Of a stretch of 64,000 nt of DNA, positions 38,266-47,203 are shown one piece after another. Made by a program: the position numbers and the translations under genes. Position 1 is the first letter of the stretch. Each line of letters begins with the position of its first letter. The DNA lies in NCBI RefSeq assembly GCF_002754935.1, contig NZ_CP018092.1, forward strand, positions 1,426,001 through 1,490,000. Reading direction: 5' to 3'. Source of the DNA: Thermostichus lividus PCC 6715 (lineage in GTDB: Bacteria > Cyanobacteriota > Cyanobacteriia > Thermosynechococcales > Thermosynechococcaceae). Below the pieces are notes generated by a model. It was not told the origin of the DNA, did not search any database, and was given only the letters and a program-made list of their open reading frames with translations.

Positions 38266-38448
38266 ATCTGAGATAATTGTACCAAAAGTTGATTCTTGAC
38301 TCCCCTCGACTCGCGCGGGGAGTCCATGTATCCCCACCCTTCACTATCGTTCATGACGGGGTTTTATCGCGCTCCCGAACCCCCACATGCTGATAAGTTC
38401 TGTTGGTGTTAGCTAGAATAAGCCCTAGGGCGTTGTTGATGAGCAGCT

Positions 38449-39111
38449 ATGGCCTTCTTTGGATTCAAAAAATTAACCCTTCCCAGTCCGCAGACTGCCT
38501 TGCCTGGGCGCAGTGAGCCAATGCCTATTCCCAAGGCGCATCTAGTCAACGGTCATCCCTTGGCTCCTCCCTATCCCGCAGGCTTAGAACTAGCGTTGTT
38601 TGGCATGGGGTGCTTTTGGGGGGCAGAGCGCAAATTCTGGCAAGTGCCCGGTGTGTATGTTACTGCGGTGGGCTATGCTGGTGGTTATACGCCAAACCCC
38701 ACCTACGAAGAGGTGTGCACTGGGATGACTGGCCACAATGAAGTGGTGCGTGTTGTCTATGACCCGCAACAGGTTAGCTACGAAGCGTTACTAAAGGTGT
38801 TTTGGGAGAACCACGACCCCACCCAAGGCATGCGCCAAGGCAATGATGTGGGTACGCAGTATCGCTCTGGGATTTATTACTATTCCCCGGAGCAAAAGGC
38901 TCTTGCTGAAGCCAGCCGAGATCGCTACCAAGCTGCTCTGAAAGAAGCGGGTTATGGCCAGATTACGACGGAAATTTTACCCGCCCCTGACTTCTATTTT
39001 GCTGAAGCGTATCATCAACAGTATCTCCACCGTCATGTCAATGGCTATTGTGGCTTAGGAGGTACCAACGTGCGCTATGAGCCCAGCACCGGGGCTAGCT
39101 CCGTCTGCTAG
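38449..39111 (+). CDS. msrA: Peptide methionine sulfoxide reductase MsrA
   Basis: 220 residues. Reduces methionine-S-sulfoxide in proteins. The catalytic motif is [13 protein letters not shown] (Cys near 55), followed by [19 protein letters not shown]-type residues, [12 protein letters not shown], and [21 protein letters not shown] (in pieces). The C-terminal YCGLGG and the final cysteine (SSVC) may be resolving residues. The ~45-residue N-terminal extension is found in cyanobacterial MsrA. No msrB is nearby. Confidence 0.95.
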   Translation: MAFFGFKKLTLPSPQTALPGRSEPMPIPKAHLVNGHPLAPPYPAGLELALFGMGCFWGAERKFWQVPGVYVTAVGYAGGYTPNPTYEEVCTGMTGHNEVVRVVYDPQQVSYEALLKVFWENHDPTQGMRQGNDVGTQYRSGIYYYSPEQKALAEASRDRYQAALKEAGYGQITTEILPAPDFYFAEAYHQQYLHRHVNGYCGLGGTNVRYEPSTGASSVC

Positions 39112-39115
39112 TCAA

Positions 39116-40234
39116 TCACTTCACTTGCCTTAGGGATGCTAAGAGGGTTTGAGCGGTTTGGCTGGTTGCCACGATTTGGCGATCGCGCCGAAATAGAACT
39201 GCTCCCACCTGCAATGATCGCGCTACCGAGGTAGAGCAGTGGGTACGCAGGTAGGCAAGGGTGCGCTCCTCAATGCGGTTAGCAATCTGGCTTAAAATGG
39301 GTGCTAACTGGTCTGGAGCTTTGGCTGCAAGTAATTGGCACGCCGCTTCTATGGTTGGCGATCGCCAAATTTGCTGGAGTAAGCTGTCTGTAATGCCCGC
39401 AAGGGCACAAAATGCTGTGAAGACTTCTTGGCGAGCATCCGCTAAGTGATGATGGGTGTGAAAAATACCCGCCGCTAACTTGATCAGTTTGCCATGGTAG
39501 CCTAAGAGCAACAACTGCTGAATATTGTGCTCTGCCGCCGCCACTAACATCGGGCCCAACCAATTGGCAGTCTTGACGCACAATTGCCGGGGAATGTGAA
39601 GGGTTTGCGCCACCTGCAGGCCATTTTCGCCAATGCAAAATACAAGGGTTGAGGATTGGGCTGCTTTTGTCGCCAGTTCGGCGAGGTACTGCTCAAGTTG
39701 CTCTGGGGCTGTCAAGGGCTGGGCGATCGCCCCGGTACCCAGCAGCGATAAGCCCTCAACAATCCCAAAGGCTGCATTGGAGGTTCGCTGTGCCAATTGC
39801 GCCCCCTCCGGCAAAATAATTCTGACCCGAATGGCGCGATCGCTGGGGCAGTAGAATTCTAGATTTGTGGTTAACAGCAACTTGGCGTAACGGTAGATTG
39901 CTGCTTCTCCTGTGGCTTGGTGGCGGCCAATGCCGACCCCCCCCTCAAGGTGAATCCGTGGCTGAGTCGTGGCATCTGCCCAAGTCACCCATGCCCAAAC
40001 AGGAGTCTGCCGCGTAATATCTAGGGGATCACTGGGTTCGCTGTAGGTAATGGCAAGAGCCTGTTGAGGGTCTAGGCAAGCTCCTTGGGCAATGGTAAAC
40101 GTTTCGCAGCGATTGGGGTTCAGCAAGGCTAAGGTGACTGCTGACGGGCAAGTACCCTCGGTTAAACACCGCAGAGCAGCAACAGCGGCCGCTGCTGCAA
40201 ACACAGGTAAGGTATAGCCCACAGCGGTTGCCAA
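39116..40234 (-). CDS. cbiD: Cobalt-precorrin-5B C1-methyltransferase CbiD
   Basis: 372 residues. CbiD methylates C1 of the corrin ring in the anaerobic (early cobalt) cobamide route. The family signature is YTLPVFAAAAAVAALRCLTEG near the start, where the threonine-glycine motif is partly changed, then GVGIGRHQATGEAAI, VFCIGENGLQ and LLLGYHGKLIKLAAGIFHTHH. The 3' end is 4 bp from the convergent msrA stop. It starts 6 bp downstream of the HEAT-repeat gene stop on the same strand, so the two may share a transcript. It fits with CobA-HemD at 14726. Confidence 0.93.
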   Translation of the reverse strand: MATAVGYTLPVFAAAAAVAALRCLTEGTCPSAVTLALLNPNRCETFTIAQGACLDPQQALAITYSEPSDPLDITRQTPVWAWVTWADATTQPRIHLEGGVGIGRHQATGEAAIYRYAKLLLTTNLEFYCPSDRAIRVRIILPEGAQLAQRTSNAAFGIVEGLSLLGTGAIAQPLTAPEQLEQYLAELATKAAQSSTLVFCIGENGLQVAQTLHIPRQLCVKTANWLGPMLVAAAEHNIQQLLLLGYHGKLIKLAAGIFHTHHHLADARQEVFTAFCALAGITDSLLQQIWRSPTIEAACQLLAAKAPDQLAPILSQIANRIEERTLAYLRTHCSTSVARSLQVGAVLFRRDRQIVATSQTAQTLLASLRQVK

Positions 40235-40240
40235 ATAGCC

Positions 40241-40906
40241 CTACGACGTCAACTGTGCCAAACTTGTCTGGACGGCTTCAACCACCGCTTGGGCACTATC
40301 GGTTTGCATTTGCTCTAGTATCTGTTTGGCGTCGGCGGTGCCAATCTGGCCGAGGGCGATCGCCAACCGATGCCGCACCTGCCAGTCAGGATAATCCACA
40401 AAGGGGCGCAGTACGTCCAAGATGTCTGGTTGCCTAAGTTCGCCAAGGGAACCAATCGCCGCCAACATCACCAGTTCTTGCGAGCTATTCAAGGCTTCTT
40501 TGAGCAAGGTAACCGCGGCTGGATTAGCCAAGGCCCCTAGGGCAGCAACAATACTAAACTGTAACAGCCAGTCATCCGTACTGTGGTAAGCCGTTTCTAA
40601 GTCCTCGAGGGCAAAGGGAAGTTGCAGCGCCGCCATAGCGTCTGCGGCAGCAGCCCGCACATCCGTTTCACTGTCATGGAGCAGGCGATCGCGCAGCAAC
40701 TCTTGAGTTTGGGTAGGGTTGACGTGACCTAGAGTGGCTAACTGACTCACCGCTGCGTAGCGAATCCGGGCGTTAGCATCTTGGATGAGGGGTTGGACCA
40801 AGGGAAAGGCAACCTCCGGCTCTAGGGAGCGCAACTGGTTCAGTCCCTGTAGGCGATCGCCCACATCTGCTGATGCTAAGAGTTGCTGAATCGTGGTTGT
40901 GTCCAC
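40241..40906 (-). CDS. HEAT-repeat protein, NblB/CpcE-like
   Basis: 221 residues of alpha-helical HEAT repeats throughout (RIRYAAVSQLATLGHV, DVRAAAADAMAALQL, WLLQFSIVAALGALANP, LVMLAAIGSLGELRQP, WQVRHRLAIALGQIGTA). Length and repeat content match NblB, which helps detach bilins and degrade phycobilisomes under nutrient stress, and the lyase subunits CpcE/F. No phycobilisome gene is adjacent, which favours NblB over a lyase pair, but this is a family-level guess. Confidence 0.75.
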   Translation of the reverse strand: MDTTTIQQLLASADVGDRLQGLNQLRSLEPEVAFPLVQPLIQDANARIRYAAVSQLATLGHVNPTQTQELLRDRLLHDSETDVRAAAADAMAALQLPFALEDLETAYHSTDDWLLQFSIVAALGALANPAAVTLLKEALNSSQELVMLAAIGSLGELRQPDILDVLRPFVDYPDWQVRHRLAIALGQIGTADAKQILEQMQTDSAQAVVEAVQTSLAQLTS

Positions 40907-41034
40907 CCCAATTACCTCAACCTATTCCCTTGATCCTACTGCGGTTAGTGACCCGCGCCAAGAGAGCCACTCGGCACCATTCGCCTGTTTGAGGTTTAGG
41001 CAAAGAACGATGCGCATCCAACTTGACCCCGACA

Positions 41035-41373
41035 TCAACGTTGAAGACCTGATGAGGGGTAGGTTTTATCAATTTGAATGGCGGTGATGCTAGGGTTTGT
41101 GGACAGGTAAGTGAGCACATCCTCAGCGCTCATCAGTCGCTTGAGCGTGACTTGACCAATGGTGGATTCTGGATTAGGGTGGCTGGGTTTGACCTCAACC
41201 ATCACCACAATTTCTTCCACTTGGTACAGCCACAACTTTTCAGACCCTTCGAGAATATACAGACAGGTGTGGGTAATCACGGGTGAGCGCCGCCATGCCT
41301 GCACATCCCATAGCCCTTGGGGTTCCCAAACACGACCAATTTGCCAGCCATCGGTGAGGAAAAAATACTTCAT
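41035..41373 (-). CDS. Conserved hypothetical cyanobacterial protein
   Basis: 112 residues, soluble, no signal or membrane segment. It begins MKYFFLTDGWQIGRVWEP and has a strand-rich N-terminal part (VITHTCLYILEGSEKLWLY, VVMVEVKP). I do not recognise a domain. Its start overlaps the stop of the DUF454 gene by 4 bp (41370-41373), so the two are translationally coupled. Confidence 0.65.
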   Translation of the reverse strand: MKYFFLTDGWQIGRVWEPQGLWDVQAWRRSPVITHTCLYILEGSEKLWLYQVEEIVVMVEVKPSHPNPESTIGQVTLKRLMSAEDVLTYLSTNPSITAIQIDKTYPSSGLQR

Positions 41374-41576
41374 GCCATGGGTTGTGCTGACTCAGTCCCT
41401 TGGGCGTTACGGGTTGCCGCTGGTGGCTCTTCGGGTTCCATCGAGTTAAAGCAGGCCGCAGCAATTAGTAAAAAAGGAGTGCCCGGCACAAGGGGCAGGA
41501 TAAACCCTACCACGCCAATCATGCTAAACAAGACGCCTAAAATCATCCGAGCGGTATTACGAATACGTTTAGTCAC
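41370..41576 (-). CDS. Small membrane protein, DUF454/YbaN-like
   Basis: 68 residues from a GTG start. RMILGVLFSMIGVVGFILPLVPGTPFLLIAAACF is the characteristic N-terminal half of the DUF454 family: two membrane segments around LPLVPGTPFLL. The C-terminal tail (EPEEPPAATRNAQGT) is short; typical members are longer (~120 residues) and contain another membrane pair. It may be a short variant. Coupled by 4 bp to the downstream hypothetical gene. Confidence 0.7.
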   Translation of the reverse strand: MTKRIRNTARMILGVLFSMIGVVGFILPLVPGTPFLLIAAACFNSMEPEEPPAATRNAQGTESAQPMA

Positions 41577-41636
41577 AGGCCAACCTTTGAAAACAGTGCA
41601 GGAGTTATGTCGTTCACCCCTCTATATTGCCGCAAC

Positions 41637-42635
41637 TTAAGCACAACTGTGACGATGCTGATGCCACTGCCACGCATGAGCGATGATCTCTTCGATGTCG
41701 GCATACTGGGGCTGCCACCCGAGAATACGCCGGGCGCGATCGGCATTGGCCACAAGACGAGCCGGATCCCCAGCGCGGCGATCGCTGTGCTGGACTGGAA
41801 TATGACAGCCAGTAACTCGTGCTGCCGTGTCAATCACTTGCCGCACCGAAAACCCCTGACCATTCCCAAGATTCAATACGTTTGACTCCCCCCCTGCCAG
41901 CAAATACTTCAACCCCAACACATGGGCATAGGCAAGATCGCTGACGTGGATATAGTCGCGGATGCAGGTACCATCGGGGGTAGGATAATCAGTGCCATAA
42001 ATGTTAATGTGGGGGCGCCGTCCCAGAGCAGTCTGTAGCACCAAGGGAATGAGATGGGTTTCGGGATGGTGATCTTCGCCAAGGCGGCCGTGGGGATCTG
42101 CACCCGCTGCATTAAAGTAGCGGAAAATCACATATTTAAGGCCATAGGCACGCTCCATATCCGCCAAGATCTGCTCCACCATCCACTTCGAGCGACCGTA
42201 GGGGTTAATGGGGGCACAAGGATCGGTTTCCTCAAGGGGGAGGCGCTGCGGCAACCCATAGACCGCAGCGGTGGAGGAAAAGACGATGGAGGGAACTTGA
42301 GCCGCCACCATCGCCTGCAACAGGGTCAGTGTACCGTTCACATTATTTTTGTAGAAGCGATCGGGAAAGCGTACCGACTCCCCCACTTCGATATAGGCAG
42401 CAAAGTGCAGGACTGCGGCAATCGAACGGCTGTGAAATACCTGATCTAACAGGGGGCGATCGCCAATATCCCCCACAATGAGTTGAGCGTTTAGAACTGT
42501 TTCCACCAGATCCCGATGGCCGCGCTCTAAATTATCTAGAATCAGAACTTCAAAGCCGGCCTGTTGCAGGGCGAGAACAGCATGAGCGCCGATGAAACCG
42601 GCGCCACCGGTCACGAGAACTAAGGGTTGTGCCAT
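41637..42635 (-). CDS. galE: UDP-glucose 4-epimerase
   Basis: 332 residues, short-chain dehydrogenase fold. NAD-binding TGGAGFIGAHAV at the N-terminus, SSTAAVYG with the catalytic serine/threonine, and NPYGRSKWMVEQ with the YxxxK pair. Later motifs are RYFNAAGADPHGRLGEDH and RDYIHVSDLAYAH. It interconverts UDP-glucose and UDP-galactose for polysaccharide and glycolipid synthesis. Divergent from prfC with a 41-bp gap between start codons, so the promoters overlap. Confidence 0.95.
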   Translation of the reverse strand: MAQPLVLVTGGAGFIGAHAVLALQQAGFEVLILDNLERGHRDLVETVLNAQLIVGDIGDRPLLDQVFHSRSIAAVLHFAAYIEVGESVRFPDRFYKNNVNGTLTLLQAMVAAQVPSIVFSSTAAVYGLPQRLPLEETDPCAPINPYGRSKWMVEQILADMERAYGLKYVIFRYFNAAGADPHGRLGEDHHPETHLIPLVLQTALGRRPHINIYGTDYPTPDGTCIRDYIHVSDLAYAHVLGLKYLLAGGESNVLNLGNGQGFSVRQVIDTAARVTGCHIPVQHSDRRAGDPARLVANADRARRILGWQPQYADIEEIIAHAWQWHQHRHSCA

Positions 42636-42676
42636 AGAGGGTCTGTTAGACTAGGAAAGCAGTGACGTATCTTGCC

Positions 42677-44301
42677 ATGACCAGCGACTTGCAAACTGAA
42701 ATTGCTTACGAAGTCAGGCGGCGGCGTAATTTTGCAATCATATCTCACCCTGATGCGGGGAAAACCACCCTCACCGAAAAACTGCTCCTCTACGGTGGCG
42801 CAATCCACGAAGCGGGAGCGGTCAAAGCCCGGCGAGCACAGCGTCAAGCCACCTCCGACTGGATGGCGATGGAGCAGCAGCGGGGGATTTCCATCACCTC
42901 AACGGTGCTCCAATTTGACTACCAAGGCTATCAAATTAACCTACTGGATACCCCGGGTCACCAGGATTTTAGTGAAGATACCTATCGCACCTTGGCGGCT
43001 GCCGATAACGCAGTGATGCTGGTGGATGCGGCCAAGGGACTCGAACCCCAAACTCGCAAGCTCTTTGAAGTATGCCAGTTGCGCGGCCTGCCCATTTTTA
43101 CGTTTATTAACAAGCTGGATCGCCCAGGGCGTGAACCGCTGGAACTCATCGACGAAATTGAGCAGGAATTGGGGTTAATTCCCTATCCAGTGAATTGGCC
43201 ACTGGGAATGGGCGATCGCTTTCGCGGTGTCTATGACCGCCTCAAACGCAACATTCACTTTTTCGAGCGCAGCAGCCATGGCTCTCGGGCAGCAATCGAG
43301 ACCATTCTTGCTTTGGGAGAGTCTGCCATTGATGCCTACATTGAATCCTATCGCCTAGAGTACAACCACCTCAAAGACGAGCTAGAACTACTCGATGGCG
43401 TAGGAGCCGAACTGGACTTAGGGTTAGTCCATCAGGGGAAAATGACCCCCGTGTTTTTTGGCAGTGCGATGACGAACTTTGGGGTGCGCCTCTTTCTGGA
43501 GCACTTTTTGACCTATGCGCTCCCCCTGCGGCCTACCGCAGCGATCGCGGCCTCATTGACCCCAACCATGAACAGTTCAGTGGCTTTGTCTTTAAGCTCC
43601 AAGCCAACATGGATCCCAAACATCGCGATCGCGTTGCCTTTGTGCGCGTGTGCAGCGGCAAATTTGAGAAAGACATGACTGTCTGCCATGCCCGTACTGG
43701 TAAAACTATTCGCCTCTCTCGCCCCCAAAAACTCTTTGCCCAAGGCCGTGAGTCATTGGAAACCGCCTATGCTGGCGACGTGATTGGCCTGAATAATCCG
43801 GGGATGTTTGCCATTGGCGACACCCTCTACACGGGCACCAAGTTGGAATACGAGGGGATTCCCTGTTTTTCACCGGAACTGTTTGCCTACCTGCGCAATC
43901 CCAATCCCTCTAAATTCAAATCCTTTCAAAAAGGGGTCAGTGAATTACGGGAGGAAGGTGCAGTGCAGATTATGTACTCCACGGATGAATCTAAGCGGGA
44001 TCCCATTCTAGCTGCCGTCGGCCAACTCCAGTTTGAGGTAGTACAGTTTCGGCTTCTGAACGAGTACGGTGTTGAAACCCGCCTTGACCCTCTGCCCTAC
44101 ACCGTCGCGCGTTGGGTACTTGACGGTTGGAACGCTCTAGAGGCCGCAGGACGCATCTTTAATGCGGTGACAGTTAAGGACAGTTGGGGTCGCCCAGTGC
44201 TACTGTTCAAAAACGAGTGGAACCTACAGCAGGCGATCGCCGATCATCCAAAGCTGCGCCTAAGCGCGATCGCCCCCCTAGCCAGTGCGGTTTCCGTCTA
44301 G
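42677..44301 (+). pseudogene. prfC: Peptide chain release factor 3, frameshifted
   Basis: The GTPase domain is intact ([28 protein letters not shown]) in 42677-43678. At the C5 tract 43522-43526 the frame is lost; one extra C gives [35 protein letters not shown] (in sequence) and continues in the frame ending at 44301, which holds domains II and III ([43 protein letters not shown]). RF3 recycles RF1/RF2 after termination and is dispensable in E. coli, so loss is tolerable, but an assembly error is as likely. The start could also be the GTG at 42662. Confidence 0.9.
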
Positions 44302-44308
44302 CCTACTT

Positions 44309-44917
44309 ATGAGTAGCGTCTATACCCGTCCCCTAGCACGGTTGATCGAACAGTTGCAGCGCCTACCGGGCATTGGCCCTAAAACAGCCCAACGCTTGGC
44401 ACTCTACCTTGTTAAACGACCGGAAGCAGACATCCAAGCCCTCGCCCAAGCTCTCTTGGAGGCCAAACAGCAGGTGGGACTGTGTTCTGTGTGCTTTCAT
44501 CTGTCTGCAGAACCCGTGTGCGATATTTGTGCTTCCCCCCAGCGTGATGATCAAACCATCTGTGTGGTGGCCGACTCGCGAGATGTCATCGCCATTGAAA
44601 AAACCCGCGAATATCATGGGAAATACCACGTTTTAGGGGGATTGATTTCCCCCATGGAGGGCATCACCCCCCAACAGTTGCACCTGCAACCTCTCATTCA
44701 GCGCGCCAGCCAAGCCAACGTCAAAGAAGTCATCTTGGCGATTAACCCCAGCATTGAGGGTGAAACGACGACCCTCTATATTGCCCAGCTGCTGCGACCC
44801 TTTGTCACCGTCACCCGTATTGCCTTTGGCCTACCAGTGGGGGGCGACCTCGACTACGCCGATGAAATGACGCTGGCTCGTGCCCTCGCCGGTCGGCGCG
44901 AAATTGAATGGCACTAG
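44309..44917 (+). CDS. recR: Recombination protein RecR
   Basis: 202 residues from the ATG at 44309. RecR with RecO and RecF loads RecA at gaps. An N-terminal HhH ([17 protein letters not shown]), the four-cysteine zinc finger [16 protein letters not shown], the Toprim domain ([27 protein letters not shown] in two parts) and [20 protein letters not shown] are all present. It starts 7 bp after the prfC stop, so the two are likely co-transcribed. Confidence 0.95.
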   Translation: MSSVYTRPLARLIEQLQRLPGIGPKTAQRLALYLVKRPEADIQALAQALLEAKQQVGLCSVCFHLSAEPVCDICASPQRDDQTICVVADSRDVIAIEKTREYHGKYHVLGGLISPMEGITPQQLHLQPLIQRASQANVKEVILAINPSIEGETTTLYIAQLLRPFVTVTRIAFGLPVGGDLDYADEMTLARALAGRREIEWH

Positions 44918-44923
44918 CAAACC

Positions 44924-45625
44924 TTAGTGCGCTCCCTGTAATCGTCGCAATGCAGCCACAATTTGGTGTACCGCCCGCTTGAGCTGTTCCACTTCGGCAT
45001 GGAGTCTCTGATTTTCAGCCTCTAGGGCAGCCAAACGAGCCTCATCACCATCCCGCGGCGGAGTTGCTTGCAGTTGTGCCACCGCCGCTTGGAGTTGCGC
45101 AACGGTGTCTGCATCCCCCACAGGCTTGGCTTTGAACTCCTCGAAGGCCGTTTCTAGCGCTGCGAGTTTTGCGTAGATAGGGGATAGATCGACACTCCCG
45201 CTGGCTACCGTCTCAGAAGCCGGAGCAGCAGCTTTGACCGGCCTAGCTTTGCGTGCCTTGCGAAACGCTTCTTGAATGGCAGCTTCTAATTCTTCACGCT
45301 CAAACGGCTTTTCAATGAACTCAAACCACTCAAAGGGTTCCTGTAACTTTTCCGTAACCTCCTCTTTACGACCCGACATAATCACAAGGGGAATGGCTCC
45401 CAGCAGACCCGTCTTCGCCAGTTCTTGATAGACTTCCCAGCCGCTGACTCTTGGCAGCAGAAAGTCCAGCATAATGAGGGTCGGGTCAGACTGTTCAATG
45501 AGTTGCAAACCCTCACGGCCATCCTTCGCTTCCAAAATTTCGTAGTCGCCCTCCGGTAACATGTCGCGGACGCGCAACCGAATAACTTTACTGTCGTCAA
45601 TGACAAGGACTTTTTTGCTGGTCAC
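44924..45625 (-). CDS. Response regulator with C-terminal coiled coil
   Basis: 233 residues. Receiver domain (1-122) with D10-D11, phosphorylation site D54 (LIMLDFLLP), S in VIMSG and K in FIEKPF. The rest (about 125-233) has an Ala/Lys linker and heptad-rich stretches (IYAKLAALETAFEEFKAK; ARLAALEAENQRLHAEVEQLKRAV) predicted to form a coiled coil, with no DNA-binding domain. Such a layout suggests dimerisation or docking to a partner rather than direct gene control. No histidine kinase gene is beside it. Confidence 0.85.
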   Translation of the reverse strand: MTSKKVLVIDDSKVIRLRVRDMLPEGDYEILEAKDGREGLQLIEQSDPTLIMLDFLLPRVSGWEVYQELAKTGLLGAIPLVIMSGRKEEVTEKLQEPFEWFEFIEKPFEREELEAAIQEAFRKARKARPVKAAAPASETVASGSVDLSPIYAKLAALETAFEEFKAKPVGDADTVAQLQAAVAQLQATPPRDGDEARLAALEAENQRLHAEVEQLKRAVHQIVAALRRLQGAH

Positions 45626-45945
45626 GGAAACACTCCATCCTTAGACGAGACGTTGTGAATAGAGGGCAGCAAGGTGGAATGTTTGCCCACCATGATGTGA
45701 TTCCAACCTTAGCATAGCCTTGGGACAACCTGAGACAGTGTTAACTGTCATACTAATATGGGCATAGCACTTATTTTATCTGTTTTTATTTTTAGCCGTA
45801 ACAACGACCTATGCGCCATCTCTCTGCAATCAGTTGCTTGCAACTATCTTTGCGTATCCTATCAAACGAAAACACCGCTAAGGATGCTTAACAACAATTA
45901 ACGATAGTGCCTCGTCGTGTCATAGAAGCAGTCGTTGTCAGTTTT
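45626..45945. promoter_or_regulatory. Upstream region of the coiled-coil response regulator, with two dyads
   Basis: No gene. GACAGT-GTTA-ACTGTC (45734-45749) lies just downstream, on the minus strand, of a candidate -10 box TAGTAT (45755-45750), about 110 bp before the start codon. Further upstream is AGTTGC-TT-GCAACT (45832-45845). Both are perfect 6-bp inverted repeats and may be operators. Confidence 0.45.
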
Positions 45946-47079
45946 CTAGAAGTTTTCAGGCATGGGGGCGGGTTGTACCCTAAAGGTTTGACTTGTATTG
46001 CCGCGTTGCACCTCAAGGGTAATGGTTTGACCCGCTTGAGTTTGCTCAACAATGGTTTGAACTTGCTGGGGGGTGGGCTGATTCACATCGTTGATTTTGG
46101 CGATCCAATCCCCTGCCTGCAGTCCTGCTTGGGCGGCGGGAGAGTTAGCCATCACATCCGTAATCAGCGTGCCTTGGGTTGTCTCAAGGTTCCAGTCTGG
46201 GCGTTCTTGGCGAATGCGCAGGGCTAGTTCAGGGCTGAGGCGCACCATGCGAATTCCAAGGTAAAGATGCTGGGCGCGCCCTGTGGTGATTAACTGCTCG
46301 GCAATTCGATAGGCGGTGTTGATGGGGATGGCAAACCCCAGCCCTTGGGCTTGGGAGATCACGGCAGTGTTGACACCAATGACTTGGCCAGCGGCATTGA
46401 GCAGTGGCCCACCGGAGTTGCCCGGATTAATAGCGGCATCGGTTTGAATGAAACTAACGCGCTTGTCGGCAGCGCCAATTTCGTTACTGCCGCGACCAGT
46501 GGCACTGATAATCCCTGCGGTAACCGTATTACTCAGACCTAAGGGATTGCCGATGGCGATCGCCCACTCCCCCGGGACTAGATTATCGGAGTTACCTAGG
46601 GGAACCGTGGGTAAATTCTCTGCCGGAATTTCCACCACCGCCACATCCGTGAGGCGATCGGTGCCGAGCACCTTGCCATCAAATTCACGGCCATCGGGCA
46701 AGGTGACGCGCACAATACTGGCATTTTCAACGACATGGGCATTGGTCATGACCTTGCCACTGGCATCGAAGATAAAGCCAGAGCCTTGCCCTTGGCGCAC
46801 AGGAGCGTCCGGTTCAGGCATTGGGTTAAAAAAACTATCTTGTTTATTACTCGGGAGTTCTAAGGTGTCGATACTCACCACAGCCGCTCCTGCATCGCTC
46901 ACGACCTTGGCAATGAAGTTTTGGGTGCTGTTATTCCCCTCGCCCACACTGACGAAGGGGCTGGAGCCATGACCTGTGGAGCCAAGAGGCTCTGGCACCG
47001 CCTGCCGCAGCGGGCAACCTGTCAAATTCAGCAGGGCGATCGCCCCTAAACCTAACCAAAAGAAACGTTGCATCGTCAA
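45946..47079 (-). CDS. HtrA/Deg-type serine protease with PDZ domain, lipoprotein-like
   Basis: 377 residues. The N-terminus has a hydrophobic segment ending in a lipobox-like LLNLTGC, so it is probably a lipid-anchored periplasmic protein. The catalytic triad is seen: His in MTNAHVVENA, Asp in RLTDVAVVEIP and Ser in NPGNSGGPLLN. One PDZ domain follows (about 275-365; GTLITDVMANSPAAQAGLQAGDWIAKIND). Cyanobacteria carry HhoA, HhoB and HtrA; I cannot tell which this is. The role is removal of damaged envelope and thylakoid proteins. Confidence 0.93.
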   Translation of the reverse strand: MTMQRFFWLGLGAIALLNLTGCPLRQAVPEPLGSTGHGSSPFVSVGEGNNSTQNFIAKVVSDAGAAVVSIDTLELPSNKQDSFFNPMPEPDAPVRQGQGSGFIFDASGKVMTNAHVVENASIVRVTLPDGREFDGKVLGTDRLTDVAVVEIPAENLPTVPLGNSDNLVPGEWAIAIGNPLGLSNTVTAGIISATGRGSNEIGAADKRVSFIQTDAAINPGNSGGPLLNAAGQVIGVNTAVISQAQGLGFAIPINTAYRIAEQLITTGRAQHLYLGIRMVRLSPELALRIRQERPDWNLETTQGTLITDVMANSPAAQAGLQAGDWIAKINDVNQPTPQQVQTIVEQTQAGQTITLEVQRGNTSQTFRVQPAPMPENF

Positions 47080-47203
47080 AACTAGAGTAGGATTATCTCC
47101 ACTCTAATTCTCTCCTTAGACACCTGCTAGAGATGGGAGGACGTTGGCAGTCACTCCGCTGCTGTGTGCACCATCACCGCAGCGGCTGGGGATACTGCTT
47201 ACT

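Larger units (their letters stand above)
37152..38390 (-). mobile_element. IS200/IS605-family remnant (tnpB only, broken)
   Basis: The right end (hairpin CCCCTCC..GGAGGGG, about 37163-37192) and left end (about 38300-38390; GGGGAGTCC..TGTATCCCC..TTTATCGCGCTCCC, related to the left ends at 1093 and 18442) enclose a decayed tnpB and the second 224-bp repeat. No tnpA is present between the left end and tnpB. End coordinates are approximate. Confidence 0.7.

Noticed and set aside
41010-41087. Plus-strand 25-codon frame MRIQLDPDINVEDLMRG.. near the end of the 112-residue hypothetical gene
   Set aside because: It overlaps the coding end of a better-supported gene, and has no clear ribosome-binding site or known family.
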